Source: Puffinus mauretanicus (taxonomy: Eukaryota; Chordata; Aves; Procellariiformes; Procellariidae). Taken from it: DNA of 64,000 nucleotides. Location: positions 1,860,001-1,924,000 of the forward strand of contig JAJKFH010004158.1 of the NCBI GenBank assembly GCA_023333565.1, written 5' to 3'. The notes below the pieces were generated by a model that worked only from the letters and a program-made list of their open reading frames with translations, ran no database searches and had not been told where the DNA came from. A program made the position numbers and the translations under genes. The number at the start of each line of letters is the position of its first letter. Positions within the stretch are counted from its first letter, which is position 1. Below, piece by piece: positions 41,301-53,452 of this stretch.

Positions 41301-44300
41301 CAAATCAGGCTTCACTCTGAGGAAAAGCCAATCAGCCAGATTTGCAGTGAGAGTAAAGTGGGGCTGCAGCACGGACATGTGAACAACACTAGCAACCCGA
41401 CGATCCTCACCCCATTCGGTTCTAAATTTACTCTCATCTTTTTCCCCATCCCTTTCCCAAGGAAAAATGAGAAATATTTCCCACCAATCCTGGATTTTAA
41501 ACTGATTTGTTTCTAGATCTGGAATGTAATTTTCAAGGTCATTATATAAGCGTACCACCATTGAGCGAGGGGGCGGACATGAAGACTGACATTGCCAGTC
41601 CTATCTGGTGTCCCAAATGGTGTTGCACATTGGAGCTGATGAGGTGTGAGCAGAGTTGGTGCTAGGGGCCTGCCAGTCCCTAGCATCCCCTTTGCAGACA
41701 TTGCTTTTCCTTTCATTTGGCTTTTGGATGAAGGTGCTGTCAGCACTGCCCTTCTCCTCCAGGGCTTGCCATCGTGGGCATGGTCTGTGGATCCTGTTTC
41801 TCCTCAGGACACAACTCGTGGGGATAAGCAGGACCTTCAAATACACCGAGTGCAACACCACAGATCCCAATGGAGGGCTCATGAAAGCTGAAGCAGCAGC
41901 CAATATGCTTGTATAGGGAGGAATGAAATTCAGCTTGTAGCTTAATAGCTATTTCCTAAAAGCCCTCACTTACATAAAACAGACCCTGGATAAATGTAAT
42001 TTGAATCCATTAAAGAAACAAACAAAACCAAAACCACTGCACACAAAACAAAATCTGAGCTATTGAAAAGCAAACTTAGGATTTCTTCTAATGCCCTGGT
42101 ACTGCATGCTTAAACTGATTAACATGATGGCTGGGTTTGGCTGATGATTTTAGAGGCATTTTACACAGGAATTAGATAACTCAAAAAATTGGTAATAAGC
42201 TTGACATCTGCTCATTTTTCTTAAAGTTTAAGGTGCCTCCCTCCCTTCTGTCTGCCTAGCACAGCAGTCATTACACTAGTCATTGCATCTGGCTGTTGAC
42301 ACAATGATGCTTATTTCTGAGATGAAGACAGCGAGTTATCCCTATTTGTGTCAATGAAGCATTAACTCCAACTATATCATTGGTTACTATGACTCAATTT
42401 ATTAGTATATCCTCTTGTGTTCTTATATCTTATGTGTACTGTATTAACCATGCATACGTCTATTTTGCCTTTTTTTTTTTTAATTACAAAACCAGTCTTA
42501 CTTTACTTAAGGTTGATCTTACCTTAGAATAATTAAGCTGACAATAGGTGTCTACACATTAGAAAAATGGAGTAGGATATTGAGGAAAAGGTGTTTTATT
42601 ACATTATGTCTCCATTTTGGATTTATAACTCCGTTAATTTCATATCATATATATTTATCATCTAGGTTCTTAATACAACTTTTTAATCAGCAGAAGTGAG
42701 AGATCGCTTATTCATTTGACATATCACAAATTAATAAAAATACAATGAATGAGCAAATCCAAATGGTCTTTCAGACCAGAAACTTTGCTGCTTCTGAAGT
42801 GCAAAGCTCTGTTATGAAATAGAAGAGGTAAAATTCTTTTAGCTGTCAACGGGCATTCATATAATTCACTGCATTTATTAAAGGAATCCCCACAAGGTAT
42901 CTATTCAAGGTCAAGTTATTTTACATTTCCATAATATTAAAGAGGGAAAAAGTAATACAATGACACACAGAAGGAAGGCATCAGGTAATTAGATAAGGAA
43001 CATTCGTGATCCAGGCATTCGGAAAGCTTAAAACTAATTTTAGAAGTGAGCAATACTGCTCACTTTTTTCTTAGGATCAGATTAACAGCAGCCTCAAAAA
43101 TACAGCTGAACTGAAATATACTAGTGTAATGATAAAAGTCAGTTTGCACATGGCTATCAGAGACACCACAGGTGGAAAAAATTCAGGCAATACTGATCAA
43201 TCACTAGAAAATCCTTACAGTTCTTAAATATCACCAGAAATGCATACATATAATTAATAATCATGTGAATTTCCTTTTCTCTAGGCCTTCATACATATCA
43301 ACATATAGGCAATGTTATTAAAGCTATTAAAGCTTAGGAAATAAAATAGCCAAGTAGTGCATATTCAAATGCCCAATTTTTACTCCTCCATCCCTTCTCA
43401 ACCCCTGCCTTTTGTTTATCCTGCCTACTTGCTATACCTTCTCTCTGAGAGCAGATTTGAAGGGTGAGAGCTGTCACTTCTGATGTTAGTACAATACCCA
43501 GCACAACCAGGCCTGTAGATGTTAGAATAATAAATCACAGTCTGAAGGGACAGCTCAAGCAAGGGAAATATTCTTTGTCACGAAACAGTTGGATCTCTAG
43601 TGGTATCTGGGCAAACTTTCCTGCACTGATCACAAGCATACCCTGACACAGTTTTGGAGGGCCCATGCTGGGAACGAGGCGCTCAGCGCTTCTCCCAGTG
43701 TGTGCGTTTCCCCACTTTCCTTGGCTGGCCCCACTCATGTTGATAGGGTGCTTCCATCATGCTAAAACTGCCCTATTAACATGTGAACTGAGACCAGCTA
43801 TTATTTTGCACAGCACTGTCTGGATTTAAATATGTCCATTTTCTTGAATTTGAGAAGAATAATATTTATAATAATTATTATTAACTTTTCATTAACAGTA
43901 GGCTTCTCACAGATACTGAGGCCAACTTACAGACTTCTGTCCACAGATAGCAGTTGTAAATTAGTCATGCCTTTTTAAATACCTGTTATAATGCTGAAGT
44001 GGCATAAAACAGCTTTAGTATGAGTCTTGATCACAGTATACTTCATCAATTGTGATAACTGTTGCATCTGATGCTGTTCCATCTCAGCCAAGGAATGGGG
44101 GGTGTGGGCGAGAGTTTCCTCATGGCTGGTCCTGGGGGAATTGGCAAGACGCTGATCCTGTCACCTTACTGCCAGTCTTGGTAAGTGTCACTCTACTAAG
44201 GAACTGCTCCTTGGTTCCATAACCTGATTTCTCCCACTATTGTGGGGGTGACAAAGATCAGTAGAAGGCAGATTATAAGGTCGAACATTTGCCTTTGGTT

Positions 44301-44912
44301 TCTACTGTGATTATGAATCAAGAGACACCTATCATTTTTTATTCCCATTGACTGGTTTTCTCCTCTGGTATATACGGTTTATTATCCTAGACTGTAGGGC
44401 TTCAAGGGCAGACATTGTCTTTGGGTGCTGCGCCAAACAACATGGCTCTAATCCTTGTTGGGGATTATTAAACACTACTGCAAAAATAAAAATAACACAT
44501 ATTTCTGGACAACAGAACAAAAGATTGAGAACTGTGAGGTCCAACTTTAGATTTGTGAATGTAACATGATACACGTTCAGAGCATCACAGCAATAAGAAG
44601 TTGTTGAGGGGTCCGGATGGGAGTTCTTGTTCACAGCCCTGCACTGCAGGTAGCTGTGCAAGTCCAGTCGAAAGCCTTACAAATTTCATGCTTATTGTCA
44701 CTTTTTTCTTTATGGTTTGGAGACAGTGTAGAAATTTATATATGGGATAGAGAAGACACACTTAAACCAAGTAAAAGTTGTTGCTTAAGACAGTTGGAAA
44801 TAGTTACATTTCTACCAAATCTCAAGATCAGGCAAGATTTATTTTTCATTTGTAGCTTGGTTCAGTATGGGAGCACATGAACACTGTAATCTGTCTATCA
44901 TATAATAGCTCC
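41301..44912. other. Noncoding DNA, no gene recognised
   Basis: A less AT-rich patch at 41580-41930 has overlapping frames on both strands (up to 100 codons), including a + strand frame ending TFKYTECNTTDPNGGLMKAE. I recognise no family and cannot tell whether it is an old pseudogene. The rest is plain AT-rich sequence. Confidence 0.5.
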
Positions 44913-44977
44913 AGACTGGATTTAGGTGAGTGAAAGAGACATTTCTGAGAAATGTCAGATGAGAAAACACACTGAAA
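44913..44977. repeat. Left member of ~65-bp direct repeat flanking the minisatellite
   Basis: The sequence from AGACTGGATTTAGGTGAG to ACACACTGAAA recurs in the same orientation 1051 bp downstream at 45964, with about eight differences in 65 bases. Sequence on either side of the pair is not obviously similar. It has no open frame of note, and I do not recognise it as a known repeat family. It may be a remnant of a local duplication or two copies of an interspersed element. Confidence 0.85.
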
Positions 44978-45083
44978 GAAGACGACAGACCTACACTGCA
45001 AAATGGGAAGATTACGTATGCACCAGCTTATACATCATTACTGATACGGCCATCAGATCAGAACAAGATTTTACCTGAAAAGC

Positions 45084-45441
45084 AAGGAAGAGGAGGAAAA
45101 GAAAGGAAGAGGAGGAAAAGAAAGGAAGAGGAGGAAAAGAAAGGAAGAGGAGGAAAAGAAAGGAAGAGGAGGAAAAGAAAGGAAGAGGAGGAAAAGAAAG
45201 GAAGAGGAGGAAAAGAAAGGAAGAGGAGGAAAAGAAAGAAAGAGGAGGAAAAGAAAGAAAGAGGAGGAAAAGAAAGAAAGAGGAGGAAAAGAAAGAAAGA
45301 GGAGGAAAAGAAAGAAAGAGGAGGAAAAGAAAGAAAGAGGAGGAAAAGAAAGAAAGAGGAGGAAAAGAAAGAAAGAGGAGGAAAAGAAAGAAAGAGGAGG
45401 AAAAGAAAGAAAGAGGAGGAAAAGAAAGAAAGAGGAGGAAA
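45084..45441. repeat. 19-bp homopurine minisatellite, about 19 copies in two blocks
   Basis: This is an uninterrupted run of 358 bases made only of A and G on the + strand, built from a 19-bp unit. I count eight copies of GGAAGAGGAGGAAAAGAAA followed by eleven copies of GAAAGAGGAGGAAAAGAAA. The variants differ at one base (G to A) and switch once, with no intermixing. The unit is not a multiple of three, and no open frame of note runs through it. A pure polypurine tract of this length can form triplex (H-DNA) and slips easily, so its length is likely to vary between individuals and between assemblies. Confidence 0.97.
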
Positions 45442-45963
45442 TTGTAGACTACTTTTACAACAATTTGCTCAGAGGCTAAGGATCAGGTTTCCACACTGAA
45501 AAAACCACCATTGGCTGATCACAATTAATATCAGTGTTTTCTCAGTAACAGATGAAAGCACAATAGTGGTATAAGCCTACCAAATTTGTAGTAAACAAAA
45601 ATATTAAAAGTGTAATGTGGATGCATAATCTGTCTTTTTTAAGACAGTATTTTAAAGTTTTCTCCATTGCTGTACATCTTGCTTCATGCAGTGTTCCTCT
45701 GCATTATAGAGGCTACCAAGAGGTAGCTACCATGACCTCTTCCCCCTGAACCCCAGTTTCCTGCATGACTGCAGGCAACCAAGTAATTTCCAACATGAGA
45801 AGAGCTCTTGAGTTTGTCTGCCATAAGCTCTTATATTGGGAATGATTGGGATAGCTGGTTGGTTGTATCTGTGGGGTAAAACTCTTCCCACTCTGAGACA
45901 GTGGGAGTGAGAAGCCTACACTGGCATTTGAGGTTATGACAGCTGGGGATTTCCTTTATCTCT

Positions 45964-46028
45964 AGACTTGATTTGGATGAGTGAAAAAGATTTTTCTGAG
46001 AAATGTCAGATGAGAAAATACACTGGAA
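45964..46028. repeat. Right member of ~65-bp direct repeat flanking the minisatellite
   Basis: This is the partner of the segment at 44913. The core TTTCTGAGAAATGTCAGATG is identical in both, and the edges carry scattered substitutions. Together with its partner it brackets the purine minisatellite, but the duplicated block itself lies outside the minisatellite. Confidence 0.85.
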
Positions 46029-47449
46029 ATGTAGGAGAGAAACCCAGCTGCTGTTATCCAGCCATTGAAATGTTGCTAAATGAACATTTCAATGTGGAAA
46101 TGTTGAATTTAGGCCTGAGGAAGAGCCTGGATCTGTATAACCATGGACCCTCCTGAAAAGCAGCAACAAAACGCTCCTGAATGCGAATTCCCTACTCAGC
46201 CATACAGGTGTATTATCATTTGGAGGGTGCGGGTGTGATACAGGTATTACTTGAACTGCTTTCAATGGTGCAACAGCAGTGATTTGTCTACTAAGGCTGG
46301 TCTTGACAGTAGCTGCTGAGACATCAGAGTCAGGCCAAGAAAAACATAATTATGGATTATTCTGGCAGCCAGTCTGTCAGCAAATTATTACCTAACCTAC
46401 AACTACACATGGCCCATTCCCAGAAAATGAGCAAGACTCAAAACAGATCATAACCAAATGTATTCCAGTGCAAGAAGAGCCAATTTACCGACCCTCCACC
46501 CACCTGCAGAAGACACCTGATGGCAACTTTACTTATGCTTGAACAGACTGACAGCAGGTAGGAAAAGGAGTTTCAGATCTGGCATAAACAGTAGCTCATC
46601 TCACAGGTTTCAACTGCTTGTCTAGAAGACGTCAAGGTAACGAGTCCTGAAGTGAGCTCTGCGAGATATTTATCTTCCGAGGGCAATGTTGTATTTATTT
46701 TTTTTGTGACTAAACCTCGGTGGTTTGGAAATGTTACAATCTTTTTTCTTTTTTACTCGGAACTGAACAAAAAGATCCCAAAATAATGCAATGAATGGAA
46801 TGGAGCCCTGTGAAGAACATTCACAGCCATATTTCAAGAGCTGTTGTCTAGATTTTTGTAAGGGCTTTAGAAGCGTATCCCTCAAATAAGCTCTATTTGA
46901 ACCAAGGTACAAATGAATAGAGAATGCAGATCAAATGACACCACACTGATTTGGTGGGGTTTCATCACGTACTCACTAGGTTTAACATGGAAGACTGTTC
47001 TGAGCCTTCTGTCACTATGTTTTATAAGCAAGCTGCAGCAGGACTTCTGTCAGCAGAAGTTAAATGTACCAATTGAGGGCAGTATATCATCTGCACAAGA
47101 ACTTGCTTAGAAATGGAGCGTGCATTTGTTCTGTAAAATTTTTTCAGCCAACTAACTTTTCTTTCTCATCAGAATTTTTTTCCAGCAGATTTTTCCAGCC
47201 TGTTACAGAATGGATGTTATGACACACAAAAAATCCAGTCTGCTCTTGTCTGTACAGAACAGAATATTGCTCTCTGGCTTAATCTTTCAGTGATCACCAA
47301 TCAGAGTAGCAAATTATTGCTGCAGGAGGTCTGAAGCAATTTATGCAATACTTCGCTCATGAGGACTTACTGTTATTTCTCAGCAGTCATAATAGAAAAA
47401 TATATACTGAATAGCTTATTGCTTTTTAGCATTCATAGAGTTTGCAACA
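46029..47449. other. Noncoding DNA, no gene recognised
   Basis: Nothing recognised beyond short spurious frames between the right flank repeat and the C/T-rich block. Confidence 0.6.
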
Positions 47450-48780
47450 AACATGCTAGGAGTTGCCAAATGCAGTAGCCAGACAGAGGCAAGGCTGCTG
47501 CAGCTCCATGTTCCCAGGTCCAGTGAGTAGTGAGGCTGAGCATCTATTCCTAATAGGTAGCCACACAAACACAGGTATACAAATATATATACAAATATAT
47601 ACGTAGACACATGGCCAGCTACATGGGTCATTGCAGACAGAAACAGTAAGCACTCACACAAACAAACAGCACCAACAGCCTCCTGGCTGAGCAGGTTAAA
47701 AGCCTATTAGTGGAAAATATACATACACACACACACATATTATATAAACATACATAACACACAACACAGATGCCCTAAGAAACTGGCCTCTGATGCTTAG
47801 TCTATCCAATAGTTTGCCCTCAATCCTTTCTCTCCCCAGCTGCAGGTACCTCAGGACCAGCAGCCCCACTCCAGCTGCTGGTCCGCAAACACTCTTGCAT
47901 GCACAGTAGACATCCCTCCAGTAACCGGTCTTACGCACGTAACTGGCCCTGGATCCTCTCCATCTCCATTTGCCTCAGATGCAAATGGATCCCACTCAGT
48001 CAACCACCCACAGACTTACAGACCTTATGGTCTTCCTAGCAGTGGTCTTGGACTTCTGGGTCCTTACCATAGCCAACTTGCAGACCCTCTGGTCTCTCTG
48101 GCATCTGGCCCAGACTCACAGTTGCCTTGATACCTGGCTCCCAGGCCTCTTACTCTACTCACTGGTAGTCCAGTTTTATACTCGCTAGCAATTGCACACT
48201 GATGTACACACTGTTGCTCGCTCCTTTTGCTGGCACCACAGGCACATGAGCCCCTATGATCCATGGTCCAACTCCAGTTGCTGGCAATGAGACCCCCACA
48301 CATACACAAATGCACTTAGAACAGAGAGCCCCTCACCCAGCAAGACAGTCAGAAATTGAGCTTACTGAGAACACAGAACAAACTGCGGTGATCAGGAGAT
48401 CGGTCCCTTTTACCCCCTTTCTATTTTTCCATGCTTATTCCTTCCCAAACCATCTTGATCTCTCTCCTTTCCCTGCCTTTGTCTTCTCCCCTAAGCCAAT
48501 AAATCTAAACATCCCAAGATGTTCCTCCCTGCACCCTGTAATGAGGCCCACGCCTCTGGCGGTAATCCCCACTCGTCTGTAAGGCGCTCCGGAGACCCTC
48601 TCCCGTTGACCCACAGTGCTGGTGGCCATCCAGCCCTGGGGCTGAGGCTCCCCTGGGACAGCCTCAGTAGGGTCCGGGTCTCCAGTCTCTGACTGGGATA
48701 TTGGGGTCTCCCAAATGCTATGGTGCCTCTGTGCTCCTTCATAGTTGGGGGAACAAGCCTTTATCACATAACCTAACAAA
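47450..48780. repeat. C/T-rich block, probable unclassified interspersed repeat (LTR-like?)
   Basis: Composition changes sharply here to C- and T-rich DNA on the + strand, unlike the AT-rich flanks. Inside are a tandem-like pair ACTTACAGACCTTATGGTCT (48014) and ACTTGCAGACCCTCTGGTCT (48076), 62 bp apart, and an 11-bp perfect hairpin at 47854-47884. There is also a TATA-like TATAAAA on the minus strand near 48176, and AATAAA on the + strand near 48501. These are compatible with a decayed LTR or other inserted repeat. I could not find paired terminal repeats, a target-site duplication or retroviral protein, so class, orientation and exact ends are uncertain. Confidence 0.4.
47700..47775. repeat. 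Degenerate CA/TA-rich simple sequence
   Basis: ATACATACACACACACACAT continues into ATTATATAAACATACATAAC and ACACAACAC. It is a degraded CA/TA microsatellite lying inside the C/T-rich block. Confidence 0.75.
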
Positions 48781-49712
48781 AAATGCAATATCAATGTCCT
48801 GAGCCACTGCAATGGAGAGCAGAAATCTTACTGGAAAGGTACAGAACTGTGCTCAGTAAAGCTTGAGCATAACACCAGATTCAAGACTACCCAGTGCTCT
48901 GTTTTTCCTGTAGAATGAGGCATCCCACAGTTACTCAGAGGCACGGTGAATTAAGAAGTTATATTGTACTTCAGAAACACAAATACATGTAGTGCTCAGC
49001 AATACATTTGCTACGCAACCAATTTAATCTACAAGTTAATACAAAATATTTCTGTTCAGCATTCTAATTTCGCTGTTATATGCTAGTGCTTTCAGGCTGT
49101 AAGCTTTATACAGAACTACAAAGGTATCTGAAATCAGTATATTTCCATACTTCATCTACGATATTATTAGAAAAGAAGCAATTATTTTGGCACATTCTAA
49201 CTTATGTATAAGGTATAGAACATATTTTTATATATGAAAACAAAAATACACACAAATACAACTGAAATTCAAAGGTCTTTGGATCATTTGAAGCTGACAG
49301 ACAATTTATGAGGTGGCGAGGCTGAGATAGTACCAGTATGCCAGTTTTGTGGCTGACTGTACAGAAAAGGTTAATTTCAAACTCGGATCATGTAATTTCC
49401 ATACAGATCTGTTCCCTTCCAACCACTTTCTGATGATTTACTGTAAATGAACAACCTGGCATAAAAATGGCTCATTCAAGATGTGAGGCACCAGCTGAAC
49501 AGCTGAAAAATATCAAGGCAATAACTTTACAGCCTAAATGCCCAAAGAGCTTGGTATCAATGTGGTAACAAAACCAACAGGGCAGTTTGATAAGGAGCCT
49601 GTCCCCGACTAAGGGGAACAGAAACTCTCTCTGACGACCCCTAAAGGGGATCTTGCTGTCTGCAACACTGAAGTGGAGCAAGTCTTCAGCAGCTGAAGAG
49701 CTCAGAAGCGGT

Positions 49713-49733
49713 GGGGGGGAGAGGGAGGGGGAG
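49713..49733 (+). other. G-rich run, possible G-quadruplex
   Basis: Tracts GGGGGGG, GGG, GGGGG and GG are separated by single A or AGA and followed by purine-rich GTGAGAAAAAAAG. It is a possible quadruplex-forming site in noncoding DNA. Confidence 0.5.
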
Positions 49734-52700
49734 GTGAGAAAAAAAGAAAAAAGCTAGAAATCTATGTACTTCCTAGCTCTGGGGCAGAAGGGATTGTCTT
49801 ATTTAGAAGGGTCAAATGTCCTGCACAGACCAGACAGTCCCACTGTGGGCCATCGCAGGACAGGAATTCACAGAGCAGCAGGTGTCCTTCTTTCTTATTT
49901 CCAGAGTTTTTAAAAGATACATGGCAGCCTGCAAACACCCTTACGGGAAGTCCCTCATTTCTGGGGATTCCTGAGTCAGTCCTCATTAACTTTTTCAGTT
50001 GGGATCTGGTATACTGTTTTGAAACAAATCTCCCAATTGTCCTTACCTGCTTTACTTTCCTTCATGACCCAGGGTTGTCTCAAAGTGCATGAACTGGATC
50101 CCTTTTGGATGTACTGGGCTGGCAGATGATGTCCAAGCACGTGCCCAATACACTCCAGCTAATGGCAATGGCCAGTTCACAGAGCCATGCTAACACCAGT
50201 GAAAAATCGCTTAACTTCAATGCAACACACATGTGGAGGGAGCGTCCTCAGAACCAGCTGTTTCACTCTGCATGTCCCAGCCCTGCTTCGCTGCCTCACT
50301 ACTTAGTGCGGACTTAGTATAGCCAGTGGCCATGTGGCTGCTGCGTTAAGGGAAATGAACGGAAAACAGAGTGGCACAGCATGGGCAAGGCTGAGTTATT
50401 CCTTTGCCCTTCCAGGCATAGACAAAATGGTAAAGTGAATAAGCCACACAAATCCCACCACCGCTGGGCAGCAAATGCTTGTAGCTCTAGAGCACTGGTT
50501 CTTAAGCACGTGCATGGAGAACTGAGGTCTGTCCACACCAACATGTGCTTTCTTGTGCTCTGATTTAACACCCATCACAGCAAGCATTGTGCTTAGACTG
50601 CAGAATTTTGAGTACCACTGGCATAAAGTTTTTTCTGACCTTATGCTTTTCATATAAGTATAAAAAATACTTATGCTATTTTTTTTCCATAGTAGCTACC
50701 GTGTTATGCTCCAAAACACAGGCACAATCAACATAGGCAAGTGAGACTCTGCAACATAGGCACTACCATCACATAGAAAGCACAAGCAAACATCAAGAAA
50801 GTAGATAGTGTCTACTGCATTTTAGTCAAAGGTGACTAAACCAGAAGTGACATCTAATATAGAAAAGGAATTCACTGCATTTTCTAAAAAGAACAGTGTG
50901 TAAAATTAAGACTACATAGCATCAGAACGAAACTGAGAATGTTCAGCTCCTGTAAGCCTAACTTGGAGTCAAAGCTATCCTGCAACAGAAACTAAACACC
51001 TCTGAGAGCTTCTCAACAGAGCCATATGAAAATTGACGCACCATCAACTTCTCTTTACCAGAATCAGAAAGAAATGACAGATGCACTAGGCCATGTCCTG
51101 GTGGAGGTTGGGGTGGTGACCCACGTGAACCCATCCCCAGAGAGCCAGTCCACGACAGATCTTAGCAGAAAGGACAGAGTTTGTTGGAAAGAGAAGCAGC
51201 TCCAAAGCAGAGAAAAGCACAAGAAGCAGCAATGAAAGGAAGAGGTAGGAGTTCAGACCTTCTTTGATGTGTAACAGTGTTGACACAAGACAGAGATACA
51301 AACAAAGACTGAAAACCAAAATGACATTTTTAAAGGTCTGACCAGGTATTCTTGACATTGAAGTAAATCAGTGGAGATTCACCCTGCTTAAGAGTGCAGA
51401 CATGGACCCCAAATTTGGCATTAAAAACGCATTAGCATTATTCTGGTATTCTTGCCTAGCCTATGTCTGAGAGCACAGGTGAGAAAGAGGCAACATTTAC
51501 ACTAGATACCAAAGGGGAAACTGTAAAGGTGGTAGAGAGGCAGGGTTCGGAAAGGCAGTGTATCACAGACCAGGCTGCAAACATGTTTTTCTTCCTCATA
51601 GGAAAGGAACTTTCTCTGGATCCAGTTGAGCAGCCAGCTCTTCCTCAATGTGAGATAAAGATTTACTGTCTAGCCCATAGAGAGTAGGCTCAGCCTCATT
51701 CAGTCAGGCTGAATTGCAGTTCTTGCTGTAATTTGGGCATCTGTTGAAATGCTCTTTTGCATTGTAACATGCAACTCAGTCATGGGACTTATGACACTTG
51801 ATGTGTCATTCTGTGTTACCAAACGCTGTACCCTTTGACAAATTCTGACTGTGATTGACTTGGCACTCAGTATAGACACCAAAAGTCATGGATAAGCACA
51901 GAAATGACTGGCCTGATTTTCACCCAGTGCTCTAAAAGCTCAAGGGATTAAGCATTAAAGTTTTAGTTCAGTCTGTTTGTAAAGAAAACGGATGCAATTT
52001 TGCATTCAGCTGAACATCTCAAAAGTTTGAGATGGCTTAGTACGATTATAATTTGCACCCATATCTTCTTGGAAGACAAGAGATGAATCATCTGCAAAAT
52101 TAGTTGCAGATGGAGGCTCAGGTCTTGGGAGGCTTGAAAGATTCCAGGCTGTTTGGAAGGGTTTCAATTTGCATCCACAGCCAGTTCAAAATGAAAGATG
52201 AACCAAACCAGCTAATACACAATGCGATAGACTGTGAGGATCTCCTTTGTCTATTCTCTGGAGGAAACTTCTGGCATAATAAATGGCTGCTAAAAAGAAA
52301 AATAACGTTTCTTTTCATATATTTTACCCACGTTGTAAAACTCTCTTTACTGTATTGCTGTTGTGTGCCTGCCATAATTGAACAGCCTAACGCAAAAAGA
52401 AATATTATACAATCTGAACACAAACATAATGGATATTGAAAAAAATCCCTGGCAACAGCCAGAAGTTAAACAAACAAACACAGAAATTATCTTGCCTAGG
52501 CATAGCATTTCTATTAAAGAAAGCAAATACATGAAATGCTTTTGTGATGGAAAGCAGGGCATTTCTATATATATTCATAGATATTAAATTCTACCAAGTT
52601 GTATATTTTTTGTTACAAAAACATTTGTGATTTTAGAGCACGGACATCTACCTCTGCCTTAGGCTGTGTCCTGGACAGAAAACCTTTGCTACTCAAAACT

Positions 52701-53395
52701 ATCACAAAGGTGTGGAGAAGAAGAAATGGAGTGAAGCAAAATGGGAGGTCGGGATTCTGGTGATTGGCACAATCACGCAAACATAATTTTGCAAGAAAGA
52801 TTTTAAGATTTTTCAGATTAATGCTCCAGATTGCACATGGAAATTAAGCCTACATGGTAAAATGCTTAGAACGGCAACTAAGGGGTTGAGATGTAGACCC
52901 ATCAAAAGCAATGAGACAGTATTAATAGTGTTTGCAGATTTGGTAGGGTTGTTTTGTTTTAAAATCTGCTCATACCAAACAATATTAAAGAAGCTTTATG
53001 TATTTTTGTCTTCCCTTTAACTTATTTAGACAGAACAACAAATTAGCTAGGTTTTATGCCAGCTGATGAGGAACATGCAGGGATTTTAATTAAAAAACCC
53101 CAGATATTGAAAAACAGAATTAGAGAAAAGTGATCACTGATTGGAAGTTCCAAACTAACAAGGAACCACAAAGATTAAAAATGTTATTAGCACACAAACC
53201 TGTATCTTCCAACAATTTCAATGGGAATGCATATCACTGAATCTGGAATTTTCTAACTGCTGCTAAGATATCCACACCCATTATTGTAACTCCAACCTCT
53301 GGCAAACAAGTATTAGTGTCTTTTAGTTGCACCACATCTGCGTGGCTGCTTCCTGCTTCCTATTGTTCCTGCTAAATCTTTTATGTATTTCTTTC

Positions 53396-53452
53396 ATATA
53401 CATATATATTAATATCAAATAAAAAATATACACACATACATATATATGAAAT
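53396..53452. repeat. TA/CA-rich simple sequence
   Basis: CATATACATATATATTAATA and ACACACATACATATATATG flank a short A-rich spacer. It is a degenerate dinucleotide repeat. Confidence 0.75.

Noticed and set aside
44099..44174. GGGGGTGTGGGCGAGAG to TTGGTAAGTGTC as an exon with a donor site.
   Set aside because: One donor-like match without a matching acceptor, frame or family is not enough.
45968..46156. A short frame with FSEKCQMRKYTGNVGEKP, resembling a C2H2 zinc-finger linker (TGEKP).
   Set aside because: The cysteine and histidine ligands are missing, no second finger follows, and the region matches the noncoding direct repeat at 44913.
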